DNA of 64,000 nt from CAVVJA01 sp963809815. GTDB taxonomy: Bacteria; Actinomycetota; Actinomycetes; Mycobacteriales; Jatrophihabitantaceae. The translations under genes were made by a program, and so were the position numbers. Every line of letters starts with the position of its first letter. The stretch's first letter is position 1. The notes beneath the pieces are model-generated. The model worked only from the letters and a program-made list of their open reading frames with translations, had not been told where the DNA came from and did not search any database. The stretch spans positions 308,121-372,120 of the forward strand of contig CAWELM010000014.1 in assembly GCA_963809815.1 (NCBI GenBank), in the 5' to 3' direction. Positions 62,467-64,000 of the stretch are shown here, piece by piece.

Positions 62467-64000
62467 GCACCGCAACCGTGCCCGTCGTCATCATCGGCGC
62501 CGGCCCGACCGGGCTCACCGCCGCCACCCTGCTCGGCCAGTACGGCGTCGAATGCCTGGTCCTCGACCGGTGGGAGTCGATCTACCCGCAGCCGCGGGCC
62601 GTGCACCTGGACGACGAGATCTACCGCATCCTGGGACGGATCGGGCTGCGCGAGGAGTTCGCCGCGATCTCCCGGCCCTTGGAGGGGCTGCGCCTCGTCG
62701 ACCGGAACATGCGCATGCTGGGCGAGTTCCGGCGTGGCACCGCCGAGGGCAAGCACGGCTACCCCGAGGCGAACATGTACGACCAGCCGGAACTGGAGGC
62801 CCTCCTGCGCGCCAACCTCACGCACCACCCCACGGTCACGATCCGGGGCAACGCCGACGTAACCGACGTCACCCAGGACGGCGCCGGACCGGTGCGGGTC
62901 GAGGTCACCGACCGGGCGACCGGAGTGGAGGAAACCGTCACCGCGGAGTACGTGCTCGGCTGCGACGGCGCCAACAGCCTTGTGCGGGGTGTCATAGGCG
63001 CATCGATGCGTGACCTCAACTTCGAACAGCGCTGGCTCGTCGTCGACGTCGCGACGGACGCGAACCTCGGCCAGTGGGAGGGAGCGCACCAGGTCTGCGA
63101 CCCGGTCCGGGCCGCTACCTACATGCGAATCGGGCCGACCCGCTACCGCTGGGAGTTCCGGCTGGCCGCCGGCGAGACCGCCGAAGACTACCGCGATATC
63201 GCCCGGCTGCATCCGCTGCTGGCCCCGTGGACCGGGAACCTGCCGGTGGACCGGCTGGAAATCGGCCGGGTGGCCGAGTACACCTTCCGCGCCCAGGTCG
63301 CCGACCGCTGGCGGGACCGGCGGGTCTTCCTGCTCGGCGACGCCGCCCACCTCACCCCGCCGTTCATCGGCCAGGGCCTGTGCGCCGGCATTCGCGACGC
63401 GGCCAACCTGGCCTGGAAGCTCGCCGGCGTGCTCGCCCGCGAGCTGCCCGCGACCGTCCTAGACACCTACCAGGCCGAACGCAAGCCCCACGTCACCGCG
63501 CTCATCCGGCTGGCCAAGCTGGTCGGCGCCGCGATGACCGCGGGCGGCGAGCTGGGCAACCTGCTGCGCCGCGTCCTCGCACCCCGGATGCACCTGCTCC
63601 CCGGCGTCAGGGACCACATCCTCAACAGCGAAACACCGACGCTGCACCGTTCCGGTCTGGTGCAGCGTCCGCCGCGGCGCCGCTCGCTGGCCGGCCGGCT
63701 CTGCCCGAACGCCCCGCTCGGGGACGGCCGCCGCTTCGACGACGCGGCCGCAGGCCGGTTCGCGCTCGTCACGACCGACGAGCCGGACACCACCCAGCGC
63801 GCCGAGGTGGAGCAGCGCGGCGGCGTCGTTGTCACGGCCGGTGACGGGTCCACCCTGCACCAGTGGCTGCTCAACGGTCACGCGCGAGCCGCGGTCGTCC
63901 GCCCCGACGGCACCGTGCTCCGCGCCGGCCGTGACCTGTCCAGACTGTGCTCCGCGGTGCCGCCGTTCACCGCTCCCAGCGCCCGCCTGCAGCACGCCAC
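62463..64000 (+). CDS. FAD-dependent aromatic monooxygenase (MhpA/PheA type; cut by window edge)
   Basis: ATG 62463 overlaps the DoxX stop. About 512 residues are present and the frame is open at the window end. The FAD-binding motif is VVIIGAGPTGLTAATLLGQY, the DG motif VLGCDGANSLVRG and the GD motif VFLLGDAAHLTPPFIGQGLC, as in class A flavoprotein hydroxylases related to MhpA. QPRAVHLDDEIYRIL is typical of that branch. It hydroxylates a phenolic ring with NAD(P)H and O2 to make the catechol that the extradiol enzyme would cleave. The C-terminal thioredoxin-like domain is only partly visible. Confidence 0.9.
   Translation, partial: MSTATVPVVIIGAGPTGLTAATLLGQYGVECLVLDRWESIYPQPRAVHLDDEIYRILGRIGLREEFAAISRPLEGLRLVDRNMRMLGEFRRGTAEGKHGYPEANMYDQPELEALLRANLTHHPTVTIRGNADVTDVTQDGAGPVRVEVTDRATGVEETVTAEYVLGCDGANSLVRGVIGASMRDLNFEQRWLVVDVATDANLGQWEGAHQVCDPVRAATYMRIGPTRYRWEFRLAAGETAEDYRDIARLHPLLAPWTGNLPVDRLEIGRVAEYTFRAQVADRWRDRRVFLLGDAAHLTPPFIGQGLCAGIRDAANLAWKLAGVLARELPATVLDTYQAERKPHVTALIRLAKLVGAAMTAGGELGNLLRRVLAPRMHLLPGVRDHILNSETPTLHRSGLVQRPPRRRSLAGRLCPNAPLGDGRRFDDAAAGRFALVTTDEPDTTQRAEVEQRGGVVVTAGDGSTLHQWLLNGHARAAVVRPDGTVLRAGRDLSRLCSAVPPFTAPSARLQHA

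Overview
The window is very GC-rich, densely coded DNA. GTG starts are common, ATGA/GTGA gene overlaps are frequent, and several protein sets are typical of Actinobacteria: CrgA, the proteasome activator Bpa with a C-terminal GQYL, a ~1,600-residue NAD-glutamate dehydrogenase, an Rv3778c-like protein and the trpG/DUF881/crgA/rhomboid/ppiA block. I infer a free-living actinomycete-type organism with a proteasome system. The genus cannot be fixed from the sequence alone. The trpG to ppiA block lies close to oriC in relatives, so this part of the chromosome may be origin-proximal.

Layout, left half. 1-1977: divergent sensor kinase (cut by the window edge) and NarL-type response regulator. 1981-5560: LolD/MacB-type ATPase and an FtsX-like permease split by a frameshift. 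5663-8441: lutABC for lactate oxidation. 8459-9643: a divergent serpin. 9880-16067: a complete Dpp/Opp-type peptide or nickel importer (binding protein, two permeases, two ATPases). 16123-17574: HtrA-type protease with a strong terminator. 17769-23165: AidB-like flavoprotein, a small conserved protein, YdcF, Fpg/Nei glycosylase, rhodanese, GDPD and an RsbW-like ATPase. 23197-33802: NAD-GDH, SMR transporter, HhH-GPD protein, hutU-hutH and a quinone oxidoreductase.

Right half. 34162-39919: Rv3778c-like protein lacking the PLP lysine, bpa, a HAD hydrolase coupled to serS, a small zincin, a GroES-like protein and pheA. 40342-43752: hppD, aromatic aminotransferase and hutI in one run, which groups aromatic and histidine catabolism. 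43774-47661: trpG/pabA, DUF881, crgA, PH-domain protein, rhomboid and ppiA. 47816-54304: an alanine-rich repeat protein, enoyl-CoA hydratase, a Cys-cluster/pentapeptide protein, a cupredoxin lipoprotein, an EEP nuclease-fold protein, small proteins, thioredoxin and a GNAT enzyme.

54305-64000 looks accessory. A large standalone protein carries a nitrilase Glu-Lys-Cys triad. Immediately after it are a broken tyrosine-integrase tail and the 3' half of a tRNA-Ala(GGC), the kind of scar left by tRNA-targeted integration. To the right is a TetR-controlled aromatic-degradation operon: extradiol dioxygenase, fumarylacetoacetate hydrolase family protein, acyl-CoA ligase, DoxX and FAD monooxygenase (cut by the window edge). 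This operon may sit on an integrated island whose far end is outside the window.
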